Assembly: GCA_026393985.1 (NCBI GenBank)
Contig: JAPKZB010000014.1
Span: 899 to 64,898 of the forward strand
DNA from: Acidobacteriota bacterium
GTDB taxonomy: Bacteria > Acidobacteriota > Terriglobia > Bryobacterales > Bryobacteraceae
Direction: 5' to 3'
Length of the DNA stretch: 64,000 nucleotides
Below the pieces are notes generated by a model that was given only the letters and a program-made list of their open reading frames with translations, was not told where the DNA came from and searched no databases. Positions 8,305 to 18,785 of the stretch are shown here, in pieces (position 1 is the stretch's first letter; each line of letters starts with the position of its first letter). The translations under genes and the position numbers were made by a program.

Positions 8305-11300
8305 GCAGCGTGCTCCGGTGTCTCGATTCCCGGCTCGCGGTTGGCGGAGGGAGCCTCATCGCCTGAAAACTCGCTAGAAGAACGCACTCGCGGCGGGGCG
8401 CGGCGCGGCCCCGCATTCACCCGAATCGCATGCGTGCCCCCGTCATCCTTCAACTGGATGGCCTGCTCAGAACGCTCGCCACCGTTGGTCACCTCAATGC
8501 GATACACCGTGCGGCCGTAGCGAAACGTTAGAGTAAAGCCGGGCCAGTCGTCGGGTATGACCGGCTGAATGATCAGGCGGTCGTGTCGCAGTTTGAATCC
8601 GAGCACCTCCTCCAACCACACACGATACATCCATCCCGCGGAGCCGGTGTACCAGGTCCACCCCCCGCGACCGGTCTGGCCCTCCAACGAGTAAACATCC
8701 GCGGCGACCACGTACGGCTCGACCTGATACACCGCGCAATCCTGCGGGGTTCGCGCATGTTCGATGGGATTCAGCATCTCGAGGAGTTCCACCGCACGGG
8801 TACCGTCACCCAACCGTGCAAAGGCCATGGCTACCCACAAAGCCGCATGCGTGTATTGCCCCCCGTTCTCTCGCACACCGGGCGGATAGCCCATGATGTA
8901 GCCCGGGTGGGGGCGAGAGTGGTCGAAGGGCGGAGTGAGCAGGAGCACGAGCTTCTCCTTTTCCCGAACCAGATGTTCCTCTACCGAGCGCATGGCCCGC
9001 ACGGAGCGGTCACGGTCGCCGGCGCCACTAATGACGGACCAGGACTGCGCGATGGAATCGATTTGGTCTTCTACGCTGGTTTGGGAACCTAAAGGCGTTC
9101 CATCGTCAAAATACCCGCGCCGATACCATTCGCCATCCCAGCTGGTGGCTTCGACGGTTGCGGTCAGGGTGCGGGCCCGCTCGCGATACTGATCGGCTAA
9201 CTCGATTTCGCGCCGCTCGTCACAGAGCAAGGCGAACTTGTTCAAGACGTCCACCAGGAACCACGCCAGCCAAACGCTTTCCCCCTTGCCTTGATCGCCG
9301 ACGGTACTCATTCCATCGTTCCAGTCGCCGGTGCCGATCAGGGGCAGTCCATGCGGGCCGTGAGTGACCGCTTTGTCGATCGCACGCCGGCAGTGCTCAA
9401 AGATGGTGGCTTCTTCGAGCGATTCGACTGGCCGAATATAGGCCTCGTGCTCCACTTCCTTCAATAGCGGCGCCTCAAGGAAGGTTGTCGTGGCGTCCAG
9501 AACCGCCGCGTCACCGGTTACGGCTACGTAGTGGCAGACCGAGTAAGGAAGCCAGAGCAGATCGTCCGAACAGCGGCTACGAATGCCGGCTCCGGATGGC
9601 TGATGCCACCAATGCTGTACGTCTCCCTCGGCGAACTGCCGCGAAGCGGCCCGCAGAATCATTTCGCGCGTGGTCTGCGGCGAAGAGTAGACCATGGCCA
9701 GGGCATCCTGCAATTGATCCCGGAAGCCGTAGGCTCCGCTCGACTGATACAGCGCCGAACGGCCCCAGATACGGCAGCTCAAGGATTGATAGAGCAGCCA
9801 GCGATTCATCAGGAAGTTGACGGAAAGCACCGGAGTCTCGACCTGAACGGTTCCCAGCAGGGCATCCCACCATTCCCGAGTTTGCTCGATTGCCTGCTGC
9901 ACGTTGCCGGCATCGCGATAGCGCTCCAGCAACTTCCGTGCGTGGCTTGCATCGCTGGCTTGCCCCAAGACGAGAATGACGGACCGCTCTTCACCCGGGC
10001 CGAGATCGAATTTGGTTTGCAGCGCTGCGCAAGGGTCGAGCCCGGGACCGGTGCGTTTGGAAAGGCTGACCCTTCGCATGGCGGCCGGCGCGCCGGTTGA
10101 CCCGCTTCGGCCAAGGAATTCTGTGCGGTCTCCGGTATACGAGATGGTCTCGGGGGACATGGCCGCAAACGTAACTCGGCCGCCATAGTCGGGATGATAC
10201 GAATTGCGTGCGAAGAGGGCCTTGGCGCTGTCATCCCAGGAGGAGATGATGTGCATTTGGGTGGCCTCCCGATCGGTGCCCAGCACAAGCTCTGCGTAGG
10301 AGGTGACCGAAATCCGGCGGCGCCCGCGCGATTTGTTCCGGATGCAGAGGCGCTGTATACGAATCGGATCAGCCAGTTCTTTTTGTACCGGCACAAAGGT
10401 CAGCAGAGTCTGCTCGAGCGCATGGCTGTTGTGCTCGAATTCCGTGTAGCCCTGCCCGTGCCTGACGCGATAAGCGTCCAGTTCGCGCACGGGAGATGGA
10501 GTGGGACTCCAAAAGACGCCGCTGTCTTCATCGCGAATATAGATCGCCTCACTGGAAGTATCGGAGACTGGATCGTTGTGCCAGGGAGTTAGGCGGTTTG
10601 ACTGACTATTGCCGTACCAACAGGCGCCTGTACCCGATTCGCTGACGATGGCTCCAAACGAGGGATTGGCGAGGACGTTAATCCAGGGCAGAGGGGTTGC
10701 GGCTTTCGCCGGGAGGTAGATGGCATACTCCCGGCCATCCGGCGTGAAGCCGCCGAGCCCGTTAAAGTACGGCAAATTGAGGAAGGGCAGCGAAGCGGAC
10801 GGCTGCTCCTCGATTTGCCGGAGTGGCAGCAGCGGGGGGTAGAGGGCTCCTTCAGAAGGAATGGCAAGCTGGCGATTGAGCGGGCCGCGAACGATCCCGA
10901 GCGTTGCCTGGGCAACACACAGAACGAGATTGAGGTCCTCTTCGGGAATCTGATCGACATTCCGCACGAAAACCCCACCAGGACGATCGACACCGGTAAG
11001 CAGAGAGTGCGCCTCGACCAAGCGGAGCAGCTGTTGGTGCAGGGGTTGATCGTAGCTTGCCGGTTCGCGATTGAAGACGACGAGATCGGCCTTGAAGCCC
11101 TGCAACCGCCAGTAAGTGTGAGCCAGCAGTACTTCGCGCACCAGGTCCAAGCCTTGCGAATCGGCGGCGGCCACGACGACGAGGGGGAGATCACCCGAGA
11201 TTCCATAAGCCCACAGCCTGGTTTGCCCGAGCAGGTTCCTCCGCAGCCGCTCCGCCGGTGCGCGCAGGGCGATATTGGGATAGAGCAGATGGCTGGCCAG

Positions 11301-14300
11301 TTCAGCAAACCGAAACGCCGCGTCGCTCTGAATGCCGAGGTACCGATACTGCAATTGGGCGTGGGACCAGGACAACTCGAAGGTACGATGGCACACGTCG
11401 GGGTCCCGGTACTTGGCAATGAGGCGGAGGAGGTCTTCGCGGGTCCCCGCCGCGATAGTGACGAAGTTGACTTGCCTCTGCTGCCTGGGCTCAATGGAGA
11501 AGCGCCGCCGAATCATGAATACAGGGTCAAGCACATAACCTTGTGTTTGATTCATAGTCATGGCGGGATCGCGCCATGTCCGTCCCCGTCCGAGAGCATT
11601 CCGCCGGTTTGTCTCGAACTCAAAGGGCTGTTCGGAAGCGGGGTTTTCTGTCACCAATTGCGCCACCCAGACGGGCTTGTCGTCTGGAGCGCGCAGCCGC
11701 CGCCATGCCAGTAAGGCCTGCAACTCGGGCAGTGCTTCGGTCTGGATGAACAGTTTATTGAAGGCTGGGTGAGCGCGGTCCACATCGTGCGGGGCCAGGC
11801 TCAATTCAACGGCAGAGGTCAACTCCAGTTTCCGTGGGCGCGACCCGTGATTGACTAACGTGATGCGCCGAATTTCGGCAGCGTCATCCGGGGACACGGT
11901 GACTTCCACATGGGATTCAACACCCAGATTTCGGCGGCGAAATTCGGCACGATCCGGGTTGAAGATGGCCATATAGCGGGGATCTTTGCTGTTTAGGGGC
12001 TGATGGGTAGCCGACCATAGCGTGCCGCTGGCTTGTTCGCGCAAGTAGAAAAACATGCCCCAGTTATCGCGGGTCGAATCGGAACGCCACCGTGTGAGTT
12101 CAATATCTCCCCATCTGCTGTAGCCCGCCCCGGAATTCGTGATCATGAGGGAGTACTCGCCATTGCCGAGCAAGTGCGCGCGGGGGATGGGCGTGTCTTC
12201 ATCGAGCAACTGGTAGGAAGGGGCGGAGGGCTGGGACACCGGCCTGATGGCCACATGATCCGACGGGCGGTGCACCAGCATGGAGAGGTGAGGGGGAATG
12301 CGCTCGAACAGCAGCGGCTCGACGGCCTTGATGCGGCGATCCGCATGAAATCGTTGCCGCATGATGCCACGATTCAGGAGGTTATTGATCGCCATCAGGC
12401 TCATGCCCTGGTGATGAGCCATGTAGCAGTAGACGATAACGCCTTTTCCGCCATCGCGTTCCTGCTGACGCGTGAAGTCAAGCGATTCATAAAACGCCAT
12501 TCGCCCATACATGCCGAGCTTTTCGAGGCGCTTGAGGTTCTTAATGGCGGCAGCCGGATCCACCATCAGGGCGAGTGCGGTGGCGTAGGGTGCGACGACC
12601 AGATCCTCTTCCAGCCCGCGCTGTAACCCGAGCGAGGGAACTCCGAAGGCTCGATACTGATAGATCTGATGCGTATCGATCGCGCTGTAGGCAGACTCCG
12701 AGATACCCCATGGCACATCGCGTTCGTCGGCATATTCGATCTGTCGTTTGACGGCAGCTTCGCAGGCGTTATCGAGCAGAGAGTTGCGAAAGCTCAGCGT
12801 AAACAGGCTCGGCATCAGGTACTCAAACATCGTGCCGCTCCAGGACAGCAACACCTGACCCCTCAACGAGGTATACGGACGACCCAACGCCAACCAGTGG
12901 TCTGTTGGCACATCGCCTTTTGCAATGGATACGAAACTACTTAATCGAGATTCGCTAGCCAGCAGGTCGTAATGGGCGCCGAAGGCGATGGGTCCACCGA
13001 CCTGGTAGCCGATCGAAAGAAGACTACGCTCGGCATCATACAAAAACTGCATGTTCATGCTGTCAGCCATAGCCTGGCTCGCCGCGCGCAAGCCTCTGGC
13101 GGCCTCGATGAAAGCTTGCGAGGCCGCCTGCGCCTTGGCAAATTCCACGCGCAATTCCAGGATCCACGCGGACAGCTTCAAGGGGAGTGCTGGTTCGGAA
13201 CTGCGGTCGCGCAAGATATCGCCGAGGGAATCGACCTGGCCACTCGCGACCTGGCTCCAAAGGGGCAGGTTCAGCCGCAAATTGCGACGGGCCGATATGG
13301 CCGCCTCTCCCAGTGGCTTCAGAAAGGCATCCGGAGGAGCGAACAGCACGCTGGCCCACGACAGGTAGTGATCGAAATAATCGACCCAATCCTCAATCTG
13401 GTTTTCCAGCTTGTTAAACCAATAAGCGGGTTCGCCGGTAGTGGCGACATCCCACTTCAAGGACTCTGTCAACTTGCGGGCGGGTTCGGCGGCCAACCGA
13501 ATTCGCTCCACGATTTCGAAGCCCGACGATTTGTCCTGAAAGAGCCCCTGTAAGGTGACCAGAAGGACGCTGGTCGCGCTCTCGGCGGGGAAGCGCCGCA
13601 TCATCACGGCCAGGGTATCCGCCAAGCCCTGCAGCGCGGAGGCGGCCAGTTGGGGCTGCGCCTCGATTTCCTGAGCGGCCTGGGCGAGTACCCATAGGCT
13701 TGCAATCAAGTTTCCGCTGTCGGCGGTGGAAACATACCTCGGAGCCAATGGCTCCAGCGTTTTGGTGTTGTACCAATTGAGAATATGGCCTTCGCAGCGC
13801 TCCAACTTCTCGAGGGTTTCCGCCGTTGCCAGACAACGTTCAATCATCCGGACCGGGGTGATGAATCCGAGGTCCCGAGCCGACACGGCAGACATCAGCC
13901 ACATCCCAATGTTAGTAGGCGAAGTCCGCTCTGCCACTTCAATGCGCAAGGCCTCTTGTGAGTTATCCGGAGGCAGCCAATTGTGGTCCGGACCGACCAG
14001 GTCGTCAAAGAAGCGCCAGGTTTCCCGGGCCACTCGCCGCAAATACTGTTGCTCCTCCAAGCCGACCTGCTCCAACTGCTTCAGGGCTCGGCGCTGGGAA
14101 CCGATCCAATACAGAACCGCCGGGGCCGCGACCCAGAGCAGGAGAAACGGAGCGCAAGCCGCAGTCAAGGGGATGCCCCGGACAGTCAATGCAGCCAGGA
14201 CCAACGCTGCAACGCCCGAGATGATGAAGAATTGGGCGCGGAAGGCGTCCAGATGCGCCGCGGTTGCCAGGATGGTCATCTCGGCGGTCTGCCACTCGAG

Positions 14301-17300
14301 CAAGTGGCGCTTGCTGCCGCAGAGCCGGTAACAGGCGCGGAAAGCAGCGTCGGTGGCCAGGTATGCCTGATGAGGAAGGAAAGTGCCCATGACGACAGCG
14401 CGATTGAGGTCGCTGTTGGCCTCGCGCCATGCACGTTGGTCACCCTGCAGGCGTTGCACCAGGCGGTTCCCCAATTGCACCAGGAGGGGAACGGTGAGAA
14501 CGGCAGCCACGAGTGCGCTGGCTGCCGCCGGAGCGGCATGAAACCCCCAACTGCAGAGCAGCAGCAGCAAAGCGGCGACTGGCAAGAGGCTGCGGCGCAG
14601 GTTGTCGAGGATTTTCCAGCGATTTATGACGGTTAGGGGGTTGGTCGTTCGGGTGGAAGCTTCGGCACCGGGAACGGCCGAAAAGATCCACGCGGCTATC
14701 TGCCAGTCACCCCGTATCCAACGGTGTTGCCGCTTGCTGTAGCTCGTATAGTCGTAGGGGAACTGCTCAAAGAGTTCGATGTCGCTGGCCAGACCGACAC
14801 CCACGTAAGCACCTTCAATCAGATCATGACTGAGCAGTCGCTGTTCGGGAAAGCGGCGGTGAAGGATCTGGTGGAAGGCGCGAACATCGTAGATCGCTTT
14901 GCCATGATAGATTGCCTCGCCGAACAGATCCTGATACACGTCGGACACGGCCTGACAGTAGGGGTCGCTTCCCCGTGCATCGCTGAATAGGCGCGAAAAA
15001 CGCGTGGCCGTGGCGGAGGGCAGCGTAATGCTGACGCGCGGCTGAATGACGGTATAGCCGCGGGCGCGGTTGCGTTGGTCTGCGGTGAGTTCGACGCGAT
15101 TCAGGGGATGGGCAATCGTTTCGATCAGCTTCATGGCGCTGCCATGCGGAAGCTGGGTATCCGCGTCCAGGGTGATGACGTAGCGAATACCCTCGGCCAC
15201 CTTCCCGGAGGCCACCAGAATCCCGCTGGCATCTCCACTTAAGAACGCATTCAGTTCCTCCAGCTTGCCGCGTTTCCGTTCCCAGCCAATCCACCGGCGT
15301 TCGGTTTCGCACCAGGTGCGAACACGGTGAAACAGAATGAATCGGCTGCCGGAGTGACGGGCATTCAGTTGTTCGATCCCCTTGACGGCCAACCCCAGGA
15401 GTCCGTCATCTTCCGGCATCTCAGGTTCCTCGGCGTCGGTGTAGTCCGAGAGCAGGGAGAAGCTGAGGTTGGCCCCCGGGTTGGCGAGGCATCTGACCTC
15501 CAGCTTGTCGATCTCATTGCGGATCGAGTCCGGGGTCAGCAGCATCATCGGGACAACGACGAGCGTCCGGCAGTCGTCCGGTATTCCGTTCTCAAACGAC
15601 ATCTTCGGCAGCACCCGGGGCGGCATTTTCCATGTCACCCGGGTTTGTACGAGGAAGGTGGCGAGCTCGCTGGCCGGAATCAGAGCCAGAATTCCGAGAG
15701 CGGCGAGCATTGGGGTTGTAAGCCCGGCCGAGTGGGCCACCGACAGGAACACGGCAGTAATTGCAAAGCTTACGAGTCCGAGCCCCCCGAGATAAAGGAT
15801 CGCCGGGTGCCGATAGATGAAGCGCAAGCGCCGCTCGCGAAAGGGAACGCGGCACCGGAGTTGGCGCTCGAGTTCCGGCCTGCCGTTATCGAGCAGGTGA
15901 TACGCGACGCTGCTCGGGATGCTTCCGGGCAAAGCTTGACCAGCGACATCGACAACCTGCCGGGCCACGGCGAGTTCGGAGGTATTCGATTGGCGAGCCA
16001 CTTCTTCGACTGCCCGGCGGCAACGGTCCCTTGTGGCGAAGTTGCTGCGAGCGTGGATGCCGGAGGGATCGCTGCGTAGAATTGCCTCCATCCGGCTCAC
16101 TGCCTCCACGATCTTCGGATATTGCAGCTCGGACAACAGCCGCAAGCTTCCAATCGCATCGGAGATCAGCATCAGGTCGTTTGCTTCTTCGGCATGTTCG
16201 CTGCGAACGATATCGGCCAGGGGTTGGCCCGTTCTGGCCTCAATCCACTTTTGAATCGGCCCCAGCAGCGACTCTTCCTTGTGAAGCTGTTCCCCGAAGC
16301 GCGCAATGAAATGGGAGGTGAGACCCTCCCCATCGCGATCGAGTTCAAACACGATTCGTTCAAATTGTCCCGAGCCACGTTCGGCCGCGTTCAGTAGGCG
16401 GTTAGACCAGAAATCGGCGAGCTCTTTCTGGTGTTGGCGCAGGCTGGTCCGGTCCGAGAGGCATCGAAGCTTTTCGAGGAGGACTAACCGTAACATCAAG
16501 GGGAAGACCCAGAGCTCGGCGATGGTCAAGGGGGTCGTAATCTGGTAGGCGTCGAGAAAGCTAACGATTCCCTCGGCGGTGGGCCGGTGGCCGGTGAGTT
16601 CGATCAATTCGACGGCCAGATGATAGACGCGGAACCGGACCGGACGGCTCGTGTCCGTGAGCGCGGGAAGAATCTTGTTGTGGTTGGCCGGCAGATCGTG
16701 GCGGATGTCAGCGATATGCGAACGAATCCGATAGGCATTGTCCAGCAGCCAGTCGGCCGCATGGGTGACGCCGTAGTCCAAGCGCGCGGCCTCCGCCAGA
16801 TCCGCCCGGGCAAGTTCCAGAGCACGCTCACACTCCCGGATCATCGGAAGGAGCTGAGGGGGCCGGGATGAGCTGTCGACTTCGTGCGAAGAGGCGAGAT
16901 GCAGCGCACACTCGGGGAGCTTGGCAAGCGGGACCGGCTCGAGCAACGTGGCGGTGCCGGCCGGTTTTGTAAATCGAAGCCCGGGACGAATGGCGAAGAC
17001 GGCGACATGGGATATCTGGTGCCATAGCGCAATGACATCGGCCGCGCTTTCCTCGGGAGCCTGCACGGCCACCAGACTTTCCCCGGGGAACAGGAAACGC
17101 CCGTAATTGGCGAGAACGGTCCGCGCAATCCCGAAGCCCAGCCAAATGGTGCCGAACCAAGTGATCAGAAAACCGCCCAGCGCCGATAGAGTTAGAGCCC
17201 AAGGCTTCCAACCCAAGGCCCCGGTCACACCGACAGAAAGCAGTGCGATAACGAATCCGAATACCGCACGATGGAAAGGCCCCAGTCCGGCATGGGAGAA

Positions 17301-17438
17301 GGTCAGACGTCCCGGCCCGGCGCAATGAGCGGCGGCAGATCGCCGGACACCATTCTTCCTCGCCTCCCGAAGTGCTTCTTCGGCATGCTCTTCGCTACGG
17401 TAGAAGCCAAGAATTAGTCTGGATTTTTTGGACCTCAT
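8301..17438 (-). CDS. Cyclic beta-1,2-glucan synthase (GT84-glucoamylase-GH94 giant)
   Basis: About 3045 residues, slightly longer than typical NdvB/Cgs proteins (about 2800). Domains run in order. An N-terminal region with two helices (about 60-110) is followed by a helical region and further membrane helices near 545-590. The GT84 glycosyltransferase core comes next, with DADTQLPHGS (about 760) and QHRWIRGDWQ (about 912), then multiple helices (about 970-1120). A glycoamylase-like domain follows (VGGPIAFGAHYD, then YMAHHQGMSLMAINN near 1680). Two GH94 beta-sandwich modules come after that, and the C-terminal GH94 phosphorylase domain has the catalytic Asp block GTGDWNDGM (about 2713). Such enzymes polymerise UDP-glucose on themselves, trim and cyclise the chain, and release cyclic osmoregulatory glucan to the periplasm. 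The ATG at 17438 is chosen over a TTG at 17453; neither has a clear ribosome-binding site. It is the first gene of a three-gene operon. Confidence 0.93.
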   Translation of the reverse strand: MRSKKSRLILGFYRSEEHAEEALREARKNGVRRSAAAHCAGPGRLTFSHAGLGPFHRAVFGFVIALLSVGVTGALGWKPWALTLSALGGFLITWFGTIWLGFGIARTVLANYGRFLFPGESLVAVQAPEESAADVIALWHQISHVAVFAIRPGLRFTKPAGTATLLEPVPLAKLPECALHLASSHEVDSSSRPPQLLPMIRECERALELARADLAEAARLDYGVTHAADWLLDNAYRIRSHIADIRHDLPANHNKILPALTDTSRPVRFRVYHLAVELIELTGHRPTAEGIVSFLDAYQITTPLTIAELWVFPLMLRLVLLEKLRCLSDRTSLRQHQKELADFWSNRLLNAAERGSGQFERIVFELDRDGEGLTSHFIARFGEQLHKEESLLGPIQKWIEARTGQPLADIVRSEHAEEANDLMLISDAIGSLRLLSELQYPKIVEAVSRMEAILRSDPSGIHARSNFATRDRCRRAVEEVARQSNTSELAVARQVVDVAGQALPGSIPSSVAYHLLDNGRPELERQLRCRVPFRERRLRFIYRHPAILYLGGLGLVSFAITAVFLSVAHSAGLTTPMLAALGILALIPASELATFLVQTRVTWKMPPRVLPKMSFENGIPDDCRTLVVVPMMLLTPDSIRNEIDKLEVRCLANPGANLSFSLLSDYTDAEEPEMPEDDGLLGLAVKGIEQLNARHSGSRFILFHRVRTWCETERRWIGWERKRGKLEELNAFLSGDASGILVASGKVAEGIRYVITLDADTQLPHGSAMKLIETIAHPLNRVELTADQRNRARGYTVIQPRVSITLPSATATRFSRLFSDARGSDPYCQAVSDVYQDLFGEAIYHGKAIYDVRAFHQILHRRFPEQRLLSHDLIEGAYVGVGLASDIELFEQFPYDYTSYSKRQHRWIRGDWQIAAWIFSAVPGAEASTRTTNPLTVINRWKILDNLRRSLLPVAALLLLLCSWGFHAAPAAASALVAAVLTVPLLVQLGNRLVQRLQGDQRAWREANSDLNRAVVMGTFLPHQAYLATDAAFRACYRLCGSKRHLLEWQTAEMTILATAAHLDAFRAQFFIISGVAALVLAALTVRGIPLTAACAPFLLLWVAAPAVLYWIGSQRRALKQLEQVGLEEQQYLRRVARETWRFFDDLVGPDHNWLPPDNSQEALRIEVAERTSPTNIGMWLMSAVSARDLGFITPVRMIERCLATAETLEKLERCEGHILNWYNTKTLEPLAPRYVSTADSGNLIASLWVLAQAAQEIEAQPQLAASALQGLADTLAVMMRRFPAESATSVLLVTLQGLFQDKSSGFEIVERIRLAAEPARKLTESLKWDVATTGEPAYWFNKLENQIEDWVDYFDHYLSWASVLFAPPDAFLKPLGEAAISARRNLRLNLPLWSQVASGQVDSLGDILRDRSSEPALPLKLSAWILELRVEFAKAQAASQAFIEAARGLRAASQAMADSMNMQFLYDAERSLLSIGYQVGGPIAFGAHYDLLASESRLSSFVSIAKGDVPTDHWLALGRPYTSLRGQVLLSWSGTMFEYLMPSLFTLSFRNSLLDNACEAAVKRQIEYADERDVPWGISESAYSAIDTHQIYQYRAFGVPSLGLQRGLEEDLVVAPYATALALMVDPAAAIKNLKRLEKLGMYGRMAFYESLDFTRQQERDGGKGVIVYCYMAHHQGMSLMAINNLLNRGIMRQRFHADRRIKAVEPLLFERIPPHLSMLVHRPSDHVAIRPVSQPSAPSYQLLDEDTPIPRAHLLGNGEYSLMITNSGAGYSRWGDIELTRWRSDSTRDNWGMFFYLREQASGTLWSATHQPLNSKDPRYMAIFNPDRAEFRRRNLGVESHVEVTVSPDDAAEIRRITLVNHGSRPRKLELTSAVELSLAPHDVDRAHPAFNKLFIQTEALPELQALLAWRRLRAPDDKPVWVAQLVTENPASEQPFEFETNRRNALGRGRTWRDPAMTMNQTQGYVLDPVFMIRRRFSIEPRQQRQVNFVTIAAGTREDLLRLIAKYRDPDVCHRTFELSWSHAQLQYRYLGIQSDAAFRFAELASHLLYPNIALRAPAERLRRNLLGQTRLWAYGISGDLPLVVVAAADSQGLDLVREVLLAHTYWRLQGFKADLVVFNREPASYDQPLHQQLLRLVEAHSLLTGVDRPGGVFVRNVDQIPEEDLNLVLCVAQATLGIVRGPLNRQLAIPSEGALYPPLLPLRQIEEQPSASLPFLNLPYFNGLGGFTPDGREYAIYLPAKAATPLPWINVLANPSFGAIVSESGTGACWYGNSQSNRLTPWHNDPVSDTSSEAIYIRDEDSGVFWSPTPSPVRELDAYRVRHGQGYTEFEHNSHALEQTLLTFVPVQKELADPIRIQRLCIRNKSRGRRRISVTSYAELVLGTDREATQMHIISSWDDSAKALFARNSYHPDYGGRVTFAAMSPETISYTGDRTEFLGRSGSTGAPAAMRRVSLSKRTGPGLDPCAALQTKFDLGPGEERSVILVLGQASDASHARKLLERYRDAGNVQQAIEQTREWWDALLGTVQVETPVLSVNFLMNRWLLYQSLSCRIWGRSALYQSSGAYGFRDQLQDALAMVYSSPQTTREMILRAASRQFAEGDVQHWWHQPSGAGIRSRCSDDLLWLPYSVCHYVAVTGDAAVLDATTTFLEAPLLKEVEHEAYIRPVESLEEATIFEHCRRAIDKAVTHGPHGLPLIGTGDWNDGMSTVGDQGKGESVWLAWFLVDVLNKFALLCDERREIELADQYRERARTLTATVEATSWDGEWYRRGYFDDGTPLGSQTSVEDQIDSIAQSWSVISGAGDRDRSVRAMRSVEEHLVREKEKLVLLLTPPFDHSRPHPGYIMGYPPGVRENGGQYTHAALWVAMAFARLGDGTRAVELLEMLNPIEHARTPQDCAVYQVEPYVVAADVYSLEGQTGRGGWTWYTGSAGWMYRVWLEEVLGFKLRHDRLIIQPVIPDDWPGFTLTFRYGRTVYRIEVTNGGERSEQAIQLKDDGGTHAIRVNAGPRRAPPRVRSSSEFSGDEAPSANREPGIETPEHAA

Positions 17439-17810
17439 AACAGTCGATGACAAGCCAGCATTAGGAGTAGCCGTTGGCTGGCGTTTGCAATTCCGAAAAG
17501 AGGTCCCTTTTCTTCTCTCGGTTGCCCGTTAGCGGTATCGACCACCGTCCAGCAGTTTCACCATTCGCTCGCAGACAACAGGCTGCTGCGATGAGTGCAA
17601 TTGTCTCGCCACAGGTGGAGACGCCGCGGGGGATCGTAGACTTGCTGGTTGATTCGTGCAAACGGGCCGGCAGGCGCACTGATTCACACCTCTTGGCCTT
17701 CTCTTTGGACCTGCAACCCGTTCCTGGTTGGGCACTGCTACGCAGGAGTCTGAGGCTGTTGGCCCAAGGTGCTGCGTGCGATGGCGCTCACTGCAGGGTG
17801 GATCTAAACA

Positions 17811-17899
17811 TCGGATCCCAGACCTTCGGCACGATTGGCGGCGGCGTCCGTGGCACCACCACGCGCGTTATCCAACTCGGCGCGAAGTTCGTGTTTTAA
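17811..17899 (+). pseudogene. C-terminal scrap of an Oar-like TonB-dependent receptor
   Basis: The last residues of the open frame, SQTFGTIGGGVRGTTTRVIQ then LGAKFVF and a stop, match the terminal strand of Oar-type barrels, where a 'FG.I......R..Q...K..F' end with a C-terminal Phe is the rule. No upstream barrel sequence is detectable. A rho-independent terminator follows directly, as expected for the end of a real former gene. Confidence 0.6.
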
Positions 17900-17923
17900 T
17901 GCATCGGCCGGCTAACCGCACCG

Positions 17924-17954
17924 CGCCCTCCCGTCAGCGGGAGGGCGTTTTTTT
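17924..17954 (+). terminator. Rho-independent terminator
   Basis: A perfect 10-bp GC-rich stem (CGCCCTCCCG / CGGGAGGGCG, 17924-17947) with a 4-nt loop is followed by seven T residues on the plus strand. It lies 25 bp after the stop of the TonB-receptor scrap, so it is probably the surviving terminator of that lost gene. Confidence 0.93.
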
Positions 17955-18185
17955 GCATGGCGCAGCAAAGACAATGAGACCGCCGAAGGTGATCGGTGGC
18001 CTTGCCGGGGCAGAAGGCGGGGGCGACCGGATTGCGGGCGATGAGCCGGAACAAGCCGCCCCGGGGCGGACCGCGCATTCCAGTTGTGTTCGGCAAATTG
18101 AGGAAACGGAGGAGCCGCGCCTGATGCCGATCGCGGTGGCAGGCGGAGTTGAGCTCGATGAGGACTGGAAGGACGGCAGGGAGCG

Positions 18186-18728
18186 TCAACGGCCGCTAAA
18201 TTGACCGGCGAGCGTCTTGCCGTCCCACAACAGGAGTTGGCACCGATGGATGGTAGCGAACCAGTTCTTGCCTTCGTAACCGTTTTGCAGGACGACGGGG
18301 TAGTCCTCTTTGCCGGGCTTCCACTGCCCGCGAATGGTCTTGCCATAGGCTTTCCAGAAATAGGCGCCGTCCAGGGAGATGGTGACCGTGAGCGGCAGAT
18401 TTCCCGTACCCGCGCCCACGTGCAGGGTGCGGGTGCCCTGCGCGGTGTTTTCCGTTACGTAGCTGGCACCACCGATAAATAGACGCCACTCTCGCCCGAA
18501 GACCGACTTGTGCTCGCAGGGCGGCGGCTCCGGTCGCTTGGTCACTTCGGCGACAAATCGGGGGATCGTGCCATCCGGACAGGTACGAACCGTGGAGGGT
18601 ACCTCGCGGCCGTTACAGAAGTAGCTTCCCGCGTGAAGGGGCAGGCCGAATCCACCAAGAAAAGCCGCCAGCGCCAGGATTCGTTTTCCTACCGGTTTGC
18701 CAGAGGGTAGGCATCGGTCAAAGAACAT
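18186..18728 (-). CDS. Secreted hypothetical protein
   Basis: A 180-residue protein with an N-terminal signal (basic start, then ILALAAFLGGFGLPLHAGS). The N-terminal mature part is Cys-containing (YFCNGREVPSTVRTCPDG, then PPCEHKS). The C-terminal domain of about 100 residues is rich in beta-type sequence (LTVTISLDGAYFWKAYGKTI) and contains another Cys (HRCQLLLWDG). Four mature Cys suggest two disulphides. No family recognised. The ATG at 18728 lacks a clear ribosome-binding site. It stands alone on the minus strand, downstream of the esterase gene. Confidence 0.65.
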   Translation of the reverse strand: MFFDRCLPSGKPVGKRILALAAFLGGFGLPLHAGSYFCNGREVPSTVRTCPDGTIPRFVAEVTKRPEPPPCEHKSVFGREWRLFIGGASYVTENTAQGTRTLHVGAGTGNLPLTVTISLDGAYFWKAYGKTIRGQWKPGKEDYPVVLQNGYEGKNWFATIHRCQLLLWDGKTLAGQFSGR

Positions 18729-18785
18729 TTTGGCAATTTAGAGGAGGAGCCGGTGCCGCCGAGCCATCCGCGTGGCGGGTTGCCG

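Larger units (their letters stand above)
17439..18185. other. Intergenic region with a TonB-receptor tail and a terminator
   Basis: About 750 bp upstream of the glucan synthase operon. It carries a C-terminal scrap of a TonB-dependent receptor (17811-17899) and a strong terminator (17924-17954), listed separately. The rest has no recognisable gene; the operon promoter must lie within the first few hundred bases. Confidence 0.6.
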
